From: Fidelibacterota bacterium UBA1611
Lineage (GTDB): Bacteria; Fidelibacterota; Marinisomatia; Marinisomatales; UBA1611
DNA: 14,622 bases
Direction of reading: 5' to 3'
Assembly: GCA_002321855.1 (NCBI GenBank)
Contig: DCMX01000240.1
Location: forward strand, 16,982 to 31,603
This document shows, piece after piece, positions 1 through 6,764 of the stretch. Under the pieces are notes generated by a model. That model searched no databases and was not told where the DNA came from. It saw only the letters and a list, made by a program, of their open reading frames with translations. The position numbers were made by a program, and so were the translations under genes. Numbering within the stretch: position 1 is the stretch's first letter; the number at the start of each line of letters is the position of its first letter.

Positions 1-617
1 AATACGGTTATATTGCAGTCGTGACTTTCTAACAACCGCAAAATATTATATTTTATACCATAATCAATTGCTGCTACCTGATATTTACCCTTATCATTTG
101 TTGACCATTTATAAGTGGCTTTTGTTGTCACTTTCTTTGCTAGGTCCAAACCAACCATGTCCGGAGCATTATTCAATTTCACCTTTAAATTCTTAACATC
201 AATATCTACAGAAGAAATGATACCATTCATAGCACCTTTATCACGAATATGTCGGGTTATTGCCCGAGTATCAATATTTTGGATACCCACTATTGAATGG
301 TCATATAGATAACTGCCTATGGATTGAGTGGCCCTCCAATTAGATGGAATAGTTGTTTCTTCTTTTATAACAAATCCAGCGACTTGAATCCGATTTGATT
401 CAATATCATCTGGATTGACACCATAATTGCCAATATGTGGTGCTGTCATTGTTACAATTTGACGGCAGTAGGATGGGTCAGTGATAATTTCTTGATACCC
501 TGTCATACCAGTATTGAAACAGACCTCTCCAGTAGTTTCCCCAATGGCTCCAAATGACTCTCCATGAAAAGTCCTGCCATCAGCTAATATAAGAACGGCT
601 GGTTTATTACTACTCAT
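1..617 (-). CDS. carA: Carbamoyl-phosphate synthase small subunit (glutamine amidotransferase chain), N-terminal part
   Basis: The small chain of carbamoyl-phosphate synthase takes ammonia from glutamine and passes it to CarB to make carbamoyl phosphate for pyrimidine and arginine synthesis in the cytoplasm. I translated this frame by hand. It opens at the ATG at 617-615 and stays open for 205 codons to the left edge. The family's N-terminal domain is clear: ADGRTFHGESFG near residue 12, then GEVCFNTGMTGYQEIITDPSY, QIVTMTAPHIGNYGVN, a DTRAITRHIRDKGAMNG segment, and AAIDYGIKYNILRLL at about residue 183, where the class I glutaminase domain begins. The catalytic Cys/His/Glu part lies outside the window, so the gene is partial. 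E. coli CarA is about 380 residues, so roughly half is seen. No strong ribosome-binding site precedes the ATG; GGAAAA lies 8 bases upstream. Identification is very secure. Confidence 0.95.
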   Translation of the reverse strand, partial: MSSNKPAVLILADGRTFHGESFGAIGETTGEVCFNTGMTGYQEIITDPSYCRQIVTMTAPHIGNYGVNPDDIESNRIQVAGFVIKEETTIPSNWRATQSIGSYLYDHSIVGIQNIDTRAITRHIRDKGAMNGIISSVDIDVKNLKVKLNNAPDMVGLDLAKKVTTKATYKWSTNDKGKYQVAAIDYGIKYNILRLLESHDCNITV

Positions 618-663
618 TCTGATATTTTTCCAAATGCTGACCTTAAGCGACTTGTTTTATTTT

Positions 664-693
664 AATATATAGCTTGCGTAAAAAATTGTAGAA
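664..693 (-). promoter_or_regulatory. Possible sigma70-type promoter for carA
   Basis: On the minus strand a TATATT hexamer (669-664) lies 18 bases after TTCTAC (693-688). The -10 is a reasonable match and the -35 is weak. Transcription would start near 657 and give a leader of about 40 bases before the carA ATG at 617. AT-rich DNA makes such matches common, so this is only a candidate. Confidence 0.22.
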
Positions 694-873
694 ACATGAC
701 CCTGTATAATCCTGCTTAATTAATTCAGCAGTGAACGGAACCATTGAATAAAATATGTCATAGCAATTGTGCAAACTGGAATTATTGCCAAAAAAAATAT
801 CCAATCATTTGGTCAGGCTAAATTCTTAGTTCCTCTTGATATCAAATTATACCAACCATTATTAAAGTCTATA

Positions 874-909
874 TAAAAAAAGGCCAACCTGACTAAAGGA
901 TGACCTTTT
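874..909 (-). terminator. Rho-independent terminator after the LPP20-family gene
   Basis: Read on the minus strand, AAAAGGTCA (909-901) can pair with TGGCCTTTT (886-878). This gives a 9-bp stem with one G-U wobble and a 14-base loop, and the stem runs directly into a seven-base T tract. The wobble pairs only on the minus strand, where it would be a C/A mismatch on the plus strand. This points to termination of the leftward transcript that ends at 981. Confidence 0.6.
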
Positions 910-980
910 GACCAAAATATCTAATAGATACTGAAACATCTGGTTTAAGCTCACATTTTTCTTTCACCCTTGCATTTCTT

Positions 981-1844
981 TTATTGCATTAAAAACATGA
1001 CCCGGCAGTTGGAAAGAACACCAAAATTCTTTTCAGCATCCCGGACCTTTTCAGCATCCATACTTGTTATATATACATCATCATCTAAAAACCCAACAGC
1101 TTCAACAACAAGAGGATTTCCACCCACTCGCTGACCCACATTTTTATCATCCATAGAATATGCGTATCCAACGGGCCCGGTATTAACAGATTTTGATCTC
1201 GTATAATGAAGAATACCGTAAACTAGATTCCCCTGCATATCTATAATTTCGGGACTCATAGATGGGTCAACAGAATGTTCACGGGCATCTATGACCACAC
1301 CTGATATTCGTTCACTCTTTGGAACAATTGCACGGGTCATGAGATACGAGGGAATTGAACCGTCCTCCGAGCGATATCCTTCAACATCAACGAGTATTTC
1401 TGCTATTCCAGACATACGCACAGCTAAAGCAATAGCAACCTTATTTTTTTCGAGGTATTCAATTTCCCCCTGTTGGTAGGCGCTCCCTATCAAACTTTCA
1501 ACTCGATTCTTTATTAGTGGTTCATTGGTCATTAAATCCTCAACCAATCGCCCATCAAAATTGACCTTTTTTACTATCTCTACCAGATTCTTCCTTGCTT
1601 GAGTTCTCGCCTGTCCTTTTGCCAACCTCAAGTTCTTTTCAATTAGGTTAAATGTATCATCGACCGGTTGTTTTTCTATTATATTTGCTGTTCCGCGACA
1701 GATAATAATTCTATTGGAATAATCAATAAAACCATGCTCAGTCCGTACTATAAAAGAGCGTGATGAATTTTCTTGGGAAACAAGACCACTACTTATCAAT
1801 AAAAAATAGACATAATACCTACTGGCCATTGCTTGTTTAAGCAT
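981..1844 (-). CDS. Secreted LPP20-family protein
   Basis: This is a predicted exported protein of the LPP20/FlgT-like envelope family; its molecular role is unknown. A hydrophobic signal segment (YYVYFLLISSGLVS) covers residues 9-22. It is followed by a basic helix with AKGQARTQARKNLVEIVKKV, typical of the LPP20 domain, then IAEILVDVEG. The second half (about 185-287) has the motif set I know from delta-proteobacterial members: GVVIDAREHSVDPSMSPEI, GNLVYG, GPVGYA, GNPLVVEAV and the closing LSNCRVMFL. Most relatives are lipoproteins, but here no lipobox cysteine follows the signal, so it is probably cleaved by signal peptidase I. Two starts are possible: ATG at 1844 (given) and ATG at 1829, which yields a shorter signal peptide (MASRYY...). 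No Shine-Dalgarno lies before either. A -10-like TATTAT ends 8 bases before 1844, compatible with a leaderless message. The gene is divergent from the 1918 operon. Confidence 0.75.
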   Translation of the reverse strand: MLKQAMASRYYVYFLLISSGLVSQENSSRSFIVRTEHGFIDYSNRIIICRGTANIIEKQPVDDTFNLIEKNLRLAKGQARTQARKNLVEIVKKVNFDGRLVEDLMTNEPLIKNRVESLIGSAYQQGEIEYLEKNKVAIALAVRMSGIAEILVDVEGYRSEDGSIPSYLMTRAIVPKSERISGVVIDAREHSVDPSMSPEIIDMQGNLVYGILHYTRSKSVNTGPVGYAYSMDDKNVGQRVGGNPLVVEAVGFLDDDVYITSMDAEKVRDAEKNFGVLSNCRVMFLMQ

Positions 1845-1858
1845 AGGCGAAAATAATA
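1845..1858 (-). promoter_or_regulatory. Putative -10 element giving a leaderless start for the LPP20-family gene
   Basis: The minus strand reads TATTAT (1858-1853), then TTTCGCCT, then the ATG at 1844. TATTAT differs from the consensus -10 at one base and sits 8 bases before the start codon, so transcription would begin at or next to the ATG. No good -35 is present; TTGCGT at a short 15-base spacing is the best. The TTTCGCCTATG string is repeated exactly at the 6441 start on the other strand. Confidence 0.35.
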
Positions 1859-1917
1859 TGATTCAGATGCTCTACGCAACTCCCCTAAAGCAGAATTACA
1901 TAGTAAATTCAGTTATA

Positions 1918-2886
1918 ATGAACCGAAAAGTATCAATTTTATTTATCTTATTAATGATCTTGACCGTAGCTTGCGTTGAAAACCTTATTTTTATTCAGCT
2001 ACATCCTGATGGTCAATCCTATCTGAAGTTTTACAGTCGGGGTGATTCTACAGACATAATGAACGGTGATTTTCAACATCCATTTCCAGGACAAAACTGG
2101 GCTTCAAAAACATCGCAACAAATTAGAGATGATGATTCAAGCTGGGTTCAAACCACTGAGGGTTTAATCCGGGATTCAGTCTTCGTACATACACCTACTA
2201 ATTCATCTGGTTTAACATTCGAACTAAAAAGATGGAAAACAAGTAGCCGATTCTCATCATATCATCACTTCAAAATGATATTTCATGGTCGAAAAATAAA
2301 ATCCAACTTCCCACTGTTACACCAAGCAATACTAACTGAAAAAAAAGATAGTCTTCATTGGTTACCTGAAGCTCTCACTATTATAATAGATAAATCATTG
2401 AAAAATTTGACCCCTGAACCGCTGACCATTAATAATCAGCTATGGAATCAGAGATTAGTTAACCATTTTCGAAATACGTTCGCCCGGATTCAAAGTTTAG
2501 ATGATTTGGAGGGAATGCAGAATGATAGGGTTAAATATATTAGGAATAATCTCAAACCTTTTTCAGTGAGTGATTCTCTCGCTGAGAAACTTGCTGACAA
2601 AATGTCGATACATGAGGAATATCTTCAAACATCGCTAGACCTGGATGATGATACGTTTGAAATCAAGGTATTAATGCCTGGACAGGTAGTGTCTACTAAT
2701 TCATCTTCTTTCAATCGGGATACACTTGTGTGGTCCTTCGGTCTAGATTCACTATTGAATGACAAATTTACTCTCCAAGCCGTTTCCGTGATCTATGCTA
2801 TAGAAAACATAGAAAAAATGATAATTTTAGGTGTTTGTATTCTGTTAATCTTTTTCGGTTTTTTATTAATAAGATGGTTTGAATAA
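1918..2886 (+). CDS. Envelope-anchored protein of unknown function with C-terminal membrane helix
   Basis: I do not recognise a family. I chose the ATG at 1918 because it places a signal-like sequence (MNRKVSILFILLMILTVAC) at the N-terminus; the frame is open from 1858, but the 20 extra residues there (MIQMLYATPLKQ...) do not look like a signal. The cysteine ending LTVAC could be a lipidation site, although threonine at -3 is atypical. A polar extracytoplasmic region of about 265 residues follows. The C-terminus has one strong hydrophobic helix (IILGVCILLIFFGFLLI) and a short RWFE tail, so the protein is probably anchored at the C-terminal end and possibly at both ends. It is the first gene of a tight run: the next ATG begins one base after this stop. 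A TATAAT overlaps the start codon and cannot serve it. Confidence 0.6.
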   Translation: MNRKVSILFILLMILTVACVENLIFIQLHPDGQSYLKFYSRGDSTDIMNGDFQHPFPGQNWASKTSQQIRDDDSSWVQTTEGLIRDSVFVHTPTNSSGLTFELKRWKTSSRFSSYHHFKMIFHGRKIKSNFPLLHQAILTEKKDSLHWLPEALTIIIDKSLKNLTPEPLTINNQLWNQRLVNHFRNTFARIQSLDDLEGMQNDRVKYIRNNLKPFSVSDSLAEKLADKMSIHEEYLQTSLDLDDDTFEIKVLMPGQVVSTNSSSFNRDTLVWSFGLDSLLNDKFTLQAVSVIYAIENIEKMIILGVCILLIFFGFLLIRWFE

Positions 2887-2887
2887 C

Positions 2888-3307
2888 ATGAGAAGAATCA
2901 TTCTATTTTTAATGATTTTTAGTATTGGTTCTACATCCAATCCACGATATGGTGATGCACAGATCAAATCCATGATAGAAGAATATTTCGCTGGTGAAAA
3001 TGATTCACCTAATCTTCTTGGAATACAAATATTCAAAGGTAAAAAGGGTAGGGTCTGCCAAGTGGATATTGAAACAAATTTATTCGGTCGGGAGACAGAT
3101 ATGATTTTATCATTTCGAGCCTTGGCCCGTGTCGGGCCCTATGCAAAGAAACCTTTTCGAAAATTCATTGTAATCTGCCATCTTCCTAAACCCTATGTGC
3201 CTTCTGTGGCGGAAAGTCAGGCTAACTGCGCAGTAAAATATTTCGTACGGGGAAAAATCACTGAACAGACATGGCGCCAGAACTGCCTTATTGAAAAGAA
3301 ACTTTAA
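2888..3307 (+). CDS. Small secreted cysteine-containing protein, unknown function
   Basis: The product is 139 residues and I do not recognise it. The start is the ATG at 2888; an in-frame TTG at 2879 overlaps the previous stop but adds only MNN ahead of the signal peptide. Residues 1-17 (MRRIILFLMIFSIGSTS) form a signal peptide. The mature part has four cysteines (in GRVCQV, VICHL, ANCAV and QNCLI), an even number that suggests disulfides outside the cytoplasm. The gene starts one base after the upstream stop, and the next ATG comes one base after its own stop, so it is almost certainly co-transcribed with both neighbours. A periplasmic or surface role alongside the 1918 product is inference. 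Confidence 0.6.
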   Translation: MRRIILFLMIFSIGSTSNPRYGDAQIKSMIEEYFAGENDSPNLLGIQIFKGKKGRVCQVDIETNLFGRETDMILSFRALARVGPYAKKPFRKFIVICHLPKPYVPSVAESQANCAVKYFVRGKITEQTWRQNCLIEKKL

Positions 3308-3308
3308 T

Positions 3309-3797
3309 ATGTCAAGATACCTAAATAAAATGCACCAATCTTCGGCTATTAATTTGAATCAAGAAACATGGGCCTTACTCGAAAGGAAAGACAGAACAGA
3401 TAGCGATAATCAGCGCATGATAACATTCGCAAAAGATTCCCTCTATCATTGGCAGAAATCATCTAATTACAAACCGGTCAACCATCAACGGGGAGAATGG
3501 TTAATCTCACATGTATACGCTGTATTAAACCATGGGAAAGAAGCACTTTCCCATGCTGAAATATGCATGGATATAACTATGAATGAATCTCTAAAGGATT
3601 TTGACCTCGCCTATGCGTATGAGTGCATGGCAAGAGCATACGCGGCTTTAGGTTTTCCACAGAAAATGAATAAATGTTATTCAAATGCTAAAGCAAATTG
3701 GAAAACAATAAAAAAGATTGAAGATAAAAAATTGTTCTTCTCAGACCTTTACAGTGAGCCCTGGTACGATGGTAAAAAGAACCAAGGAATAATATGA
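3309..3797 (+). CDS. Cytoplasmic helical protein, TPR-like, unknown function
   Basis: This 162-residue protein has no signal peptide, unlike the two genes before it. The start is the ATG at 3309, one base after the upstream stop; an in-frame TTG at 3291 would add six residues of overlap and is less likely. The sequence looks mostly helical. The stretch RGEWLISHVYAVLNHGKEAL, the run SHAEICMDITM, and then AYAYECMARAYAALGF resemble successive TPR/SEL1-type helix pairs, with alanine and tyrosine at typical packing positions. It is rich in well-spaced conserved-looking residues (W, R, DNQRM) and may belong to a widespread uncharacterised family, but I cannot name it. A scaffold or binding role is plausible but unproven. 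Confidence 0.6.
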   Translation: MSRYLNKMHQSSAINLNQETWALLERKDRTDSDNQRMITFAKDSLYHWQKSSNYKPVNHQRGEWLISHVYAVLNHGKEALSHAEICMDITMNESLKDFDLAYAYECMARAYAALGFPQKMNKCYSNAKANWKTIKKIEDKKLFFSDLYSEPWYDGKKNQGII

Positions 3798-3923
3798 TCA
3801 TTGGTAAAAGAATTAAAAATATCTGTGAATAACGTTACCTATTTATGGTAGGATGTTTCTTTCTAAAAATATTTTTCATGTGCTAAAAGATAATATATAG
3901 CATTTCAGGAAATTTTTAAGACC
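3798..3923. other. Intergenic gap within the ligA run
   Basis: These 126 AT-rich bases break an otherwise tight gene run, so a promoter for the 3924-ligA pair may lie here; GATAAT at 3889-3894 is the best -10 candidate but lacks a matching -35. A 12-codon frame (3794-3832) overlaps the previous stop and encodes IGKRIKNICE before a TAA. I found no terminator. Confidence 0.35.
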
Positions 3924-4385
3924 ATGTTAAACCGTATATTCTATTTTTCAATCTTTATGGTAGCTACATCTTTATCACAACAACTCGATATCGGGATCAA
4001 GGAGCTATTAAGTAAACGATTATTATCTGAACCTAAACTATATCACTATCCCCCGGATCCATTGTTCATAAATCGTCCATTCAGTCTTGATATGGTGACG
4101 GACATCCCAGATGCTTTAATCCAATCGGTATCATTGTTATTTAAGACGGATCAGATGGAAAACTATCGTGAGATCAGTTTAAAAGGTAGTCATGGGTTAT
4201 ATAGGTTCAAGGTAAAAACAGATGAATTTCCTGGAAAGTCAATAAACTATTTTTTTGTGGTCTATACAAATGAAGGGGAAATTTATGGAGCACCACTTGA
4301 TAGCAAGGGGATCATAAGCCCAGTAAAGCGAAAATTTTTGGACCCGATCCAATATTATGATAGAAAGAAACGTCTTAATCAATGA
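3924..4385 (+). CDS. Small secreted protein with a beta-rich, Ig-like region, upstream of ligA
   Basis: The product is 153 residues. A clear signal peptide (MLNRIFYFSIFMVATSLSQQ) ends in the SQ style seen elsewhere in the window. The rest alternates hydrophobic and polar residues (SVSLLFKTDQ, YREISLKG, LYRFKVKTDEF, INYFFVVYTNEGEIYGAP), as in an Ig-like beta sandwich, and ends in a basic, tyrosine-rich tail (YYDRKKRLNQ). The start is the ATG at 3924; AGGAAA lies 13 bases or so upstream, which is far for a ribosome-binding site. Its TGA overlaps the ligA ATG in the form ATGA, so the two are translationally coupled. I see no functional link with DNA ligation, so coupling may simply reflect operon packing. 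Confidence 0.65.
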   Translation: MLNRIFYFSIFMVATSLSQQLDIGIKELLSKRLLSEPKLYHYPPDPLFINRPFSLDMVTDIPDALIQSVSLLFKTDQMENYREISLKGSHGLYRFKVKTDEFPGKSINYFFVVYTNEGEIYGAPLDSKGIISPVKRKFLDPIQYYDRKKRLNQ

Positions 4386-6379
4386 AAGCTATAGAAAATC
4401 GTTTAAAAAAACTCCGGGATATCATAGAACAGCATAATTACAATTATTATATTTTGGATGCCCCTACTATTTCTGATGGTGAGTATGATGCAATCTTTAG
4501 GGATTTATATGCTCTTGAAACGAAACATCCTGAACTCATAATACCAACCTCTCCCACTCAGCGTGTTGGCGCTGAACCGCTAATTGAATTCGGAACCATC
4601 GAGCACCGAGTACCTATGCTCTCTCTATCCAATGCTATGGATACTGAGGAGCTTATTGTATTCGATGAACGAATGAAAAAAGAACTCTGTATCAAGGAAA
4701 ATATTTTGTACATAGCAGAACCCAAGTTAGATGGTTTAGGGATAGAACTGATATACGAACAGGGAATTTTTATTAAAGGTTCCACCAGGGGTAATGGTTT
4801 TACAGGAGAAGATATAACCCGAAATCTAAAAACAATTCGTTCTCTTCCCCTAAAACTTATAGGGGGGAATGCTCCTACTCTGTTGGAAGTACGAGCCGAA
4901 GTATTTATCAAAAAGCATGATTTTTTCAAATTGAATAAATCCCGTGAATCAGAGAAAATACCAGTATTTGCCAATCCCAGGAATGCCGCTGCGGGTAGCA
5001 TGCGACAGCTGGACACTAGAATCACTATAAAACGCCCTTTGTCTTTTTTTTGCTATGGTGCGGGCAAGATTGAAGGTATCAACTTTGAAACGCACCATGA
5101 ATATCTTCTGGCGCTGAAAAGAATGGGATTACCTGTCAATCCATTGATAAAAACGGTAAATGGAGCTAAAGGAATAAAAGCTTATTATCATGAGCTTGAA
5201 AAAATACGTAATGAGCTCCCCTATGAGATTGATGGAACCGTTTTTAAAGTCAATGATTATCAACTACAAAATAAGCTGGGGACCCGTAGTCGCTCGCCTC
5301 GCTGGGCCATCGCAGGCAAATTTAAGCCCCAACAGGCTACCACTATTATCCATGATATTGTTGTTCAGGTTGGACGTACTGGTGCATTAACACCCGTGGC
5401 CAGATTAGCACCAGTTAATGTAGCAGGGGTAACAATAACCAATGCGACCCTTCATAATCAGGATGAGATAGACCGGAAAGATATCCGGATTGGAGACACG
5501 ATTTTAATTGAGAGAGCAGGAGATGTTATCCCCAGAATAGTACAGGTAATTCTTGAAAAACGTCCTAAAGAATCAACCCCCTACAGGATCAATACACACT
5601 GTCCTATCTGTAACCAAAAATCGTTTAAGCCAAACGATGAAGTAGTGGCACGTTGCCTCAATATTTCCTGCCCAGCACAGGTAAAGGGTCGAATTCAACA
5701 TTTTGTATCCAAACCAGCTATGAATATTGATGGGCTCGGGGAGAGGATCATAGACCAGCTTGTGGAGACCGGACTGTTAAAAACCGTCGATGATATTTTT
5801 ACTCTTGAACAGCAGGCCCTATCTGAACTGGATGGATTAGGTAAAAAGTCAGCTGAAAAACTTATTCAATCTATAAATAAATCGAAAAGGACGGTTTTTT
5901 CTCGTTTTGTCTACGCTTTAGGAATACGCAACGTAGGAGAACATATTGCTCAGGTATTAGAGAAGCATTACAATGGACGGCTCAAAGAATTCAAGAATGC
6001 AAAACCAGAAGAGTTAAAGAATATTGATGAGATTGGACCTATTGTAGCCCAATCAGTAGTCCAATTCTGGCAGAATAATAACAACAGAAAGATTGTCAAT
6101 AACTGCATAGAACGAGGAGTTTTTCTTAAAGAAATGACAAAACATATTAACCAGCCTTTTTCTGGACAGATTTTTGTCTTTACTGGTTCTTTAAAAAATC
6201 TTACACGGCAGGAAATCAAGGAAAGAGTAGAACATCTCGGCGGAAAAACAGCTGTTTCCGTAAGTAAGAAAACAAGTTATTTAGTAGTGGGACCTGGGGC
6301 TGGTTCTAAGCTTAAAAAAGCAGAAGACCTAGCAGTCTCAATAATATCAGAAGATGAGTTTTTAGATATTGCTCATTAA
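4382..6379 (+). CDS. ligA: NAD+-dependent DNA ligase
   Basis: LigA seals nicks in DNA with a 3'-OH and 5'-phosphate, using NAD+ to adenylate an active-site lysine; it joins Okazaki fragments and completes repair. All domains are present in 665 residues, the usual length. The N-terminal Ia domain holds YYILDAPTISDGEYD (about 22-36). The adenylation motif is EPKLDGLG, with K115 as the nucleophile. The OB fold follows near residue 310. Four zinc ligands are seen at C407, C410, C425 and C430. The helix-hairpin-helix repeats span about 440-580 (LDGLGKKSAEKL, IGPIVAQSV). A C-terminal BRCT domain starts near 588 (FSGQIFVFTGSL). The ATG overlaps the preceding gene's stop. No frameshift or missing residue is visible. 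Confidence 0.98.
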   Translation: MKAIENRLKKLRDIIEQHNYNYYILDAPTISDGEYDAIFRDLYALETKHPELIIPTSPTQRVGAEPLIEFGTIEHRVPMLSLSNAMDTEELIVFDERMKKELCIKENILYIAEPKLDGLGIELIYEQGIFIKGSTRGNGFTGEDITRNLKTIRSLPLKLIGGNAPTLLEVRAEVFIKKHDFFKLNKSRESEKIPVFANPRNAAAGSMRQLDTRITIKRPLSFFCYGAGKIEGINFETHHEYLLALKRMGLPVNPLIKTVNGAKGIKAYYHELEKIRNELPYEIDGTVFKVNDYQLQNKLGTRSRSPRWAIAGKFKPQQATTIIHDIVVQVGRTGALTPVARLAPVNVAGVTITNATLHNQDEIDRKDIRIGDTILIERAGDVIPRIVQVILEKRPKESTPYRINTHCPICNQKSFKPNDEVVARCLNISCPAQVKGRIQHFVSKPAMNIDGLGERIIDQLVETGLLKTVDDIFTLEQQALSELDGLGKKSAEKLIQSINKSKRTVFSRFVYALGIRNVGEHIAQVLEKHYNGRLKEFKNAKPEELKNIDEIGPIVAQSVVQFWQNNNNRKIVNNCIERGVFLKEMTKHINQPFSGQIFVFTGSLKNLTRQEIKERVEHLGGKTAVSVSKKTSYLVVGPGAGSKLKKAEDLAVSIISEDEFLDIAH

Positions 6380-6404
6380 ATATCTTCTAATAAGTTCTTT
6401 GTTT

Positions 6405-6433
6405 TTTACAAAATAAAATTATTAGTCAGTAAT
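6405..6433 (+). promoter_or_regulatory. Putative promoter for the 6441-10737 group, leaderless spacing
   Basis: TTTACA (6405-6410) matches five of six -35 consensus bases. It is followed by exactly 17 bases and then AGTAAT (6428-6433), a four-of-six -10. The start point would fall at about 6440, immediately before the ATG at 6441, which gives a leaderless message. A near-palindrome at 6416-6435 overlaps the -10. Confidence 0.35.
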
Positions 6434-6435
6434 TT
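6416..6435 (+). repeat. AT-rich inverted repeat overlapping the putative -10
   Basis: The 20 bases fold as AAATTATT / AGTAATTT with the central AGTC as loop: eight pairs, of which one is a T-G wobble. It lies just before the 6441 start codon. It could be an operator, or part of the ligA 3' end structure. AT-rich sequence makes chance palindromes likely. Confidence 0.25.
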
Positions 6436-6440
6436 CGCCT

Positions 6441-6758
6441 ATGGACATGATGAAAATCGAAGAAGTAGTTAATGATATCATTCTTATTATTCTGGACAAT
6501 CATGAACCTCTGAAAAAGATCGGTATTGAAAATGATAAGTTCTTCGCTCGTGTCAAGGGATACGATGAGTATGGATTATGGATCTATCAGCTGGAATTCA
6601 GGGTCCCCGACCTAGATAAAAAACCGAAAGAAAAATATCGAACCGTAGAAGCATCTATACTAATCCCCTGGGGTTTTATCGTATCGATTGCTCATTTTCC
6701 TGATGCAGAAGGTTTTGACTTCCCAAGCCCATTCGACTATCATATCGGTTTCGAATAA
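6441..6758 (+). CDS. Small cytoplasmic protein of unknown function, first gene of the exporter group
   Basis: The product is 105 residues, acidic, with no signal peptide or membrane segment. An N-terminal helix (KIEEVVNDIILIILDN) is followed by an alternating strand pattern (FFARVKGYDEYGLWIYQLEF, ASILIPWGFIVSIAHF) and a C-terminal DFPSPFDYHIGFE. I do not recognise the family. The ATG at 6441 has no Shine-Dalgarno and is preceded by TTTCGCCT; an in-frame ATG three codons on is an alternative. It ends 6 bases before the ABC ATPase start, so the two are probably co-transcribed, and it may be an accessory factor of the transporter. That link rests on position only. Confidence 0.65.
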   Translation: MDMMKIEEVVNDIILIILDNHEPLKKIGIENDKFFARVKGYDEYGLWIYQLEFRVPDLDKKPKEKYRTVEASILIPWGFIVSIAHFPDAEGFDFPSPFDYHIGFE

Positions 6759-6764
6759 TTAGTT

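Larger units (their letters stand above)
618..980. other. Intergenic spacer between carA and the LPP20-family gene
   Basis: This 363-base AT-rich spacer carries the upstream region of carA (transcribed leftward) and the 3' end of the leftward 981-1844 transcript with its terminator at 874-909. I found no convincing open reading frame on either strand. A plus-strand TATAAT occurs at 705-710, but it has no -35 partner at normal spacing and no downstream gene. No PyrR-type or other recognisable riboswitch leader is visible ahead of carA. Confidence 0.6.

Noticed and set aside
705..710. Perfect plus-strand TATAAT in the carA spacer, possibly driving a small RNA toward the 874-909 hairpin
   Set aside because: No -35 hexamer at 16-18 bases, and the hairpin pairs better and has its T tract on the minus strand.
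1914..1919. Perfect TATAAT before the 1918 gene
   Set aside because: It overlaps the ATG itself, so a transcript from it would start inside the gene; AT-rich chance is more likely.
4558..5025. 155-codon open frame on the minus strand
   Set aside because: It lies wholly antisense to the adenylation domain of ligA and its translation shows no family motif; it is a by-product of the ligA codons.
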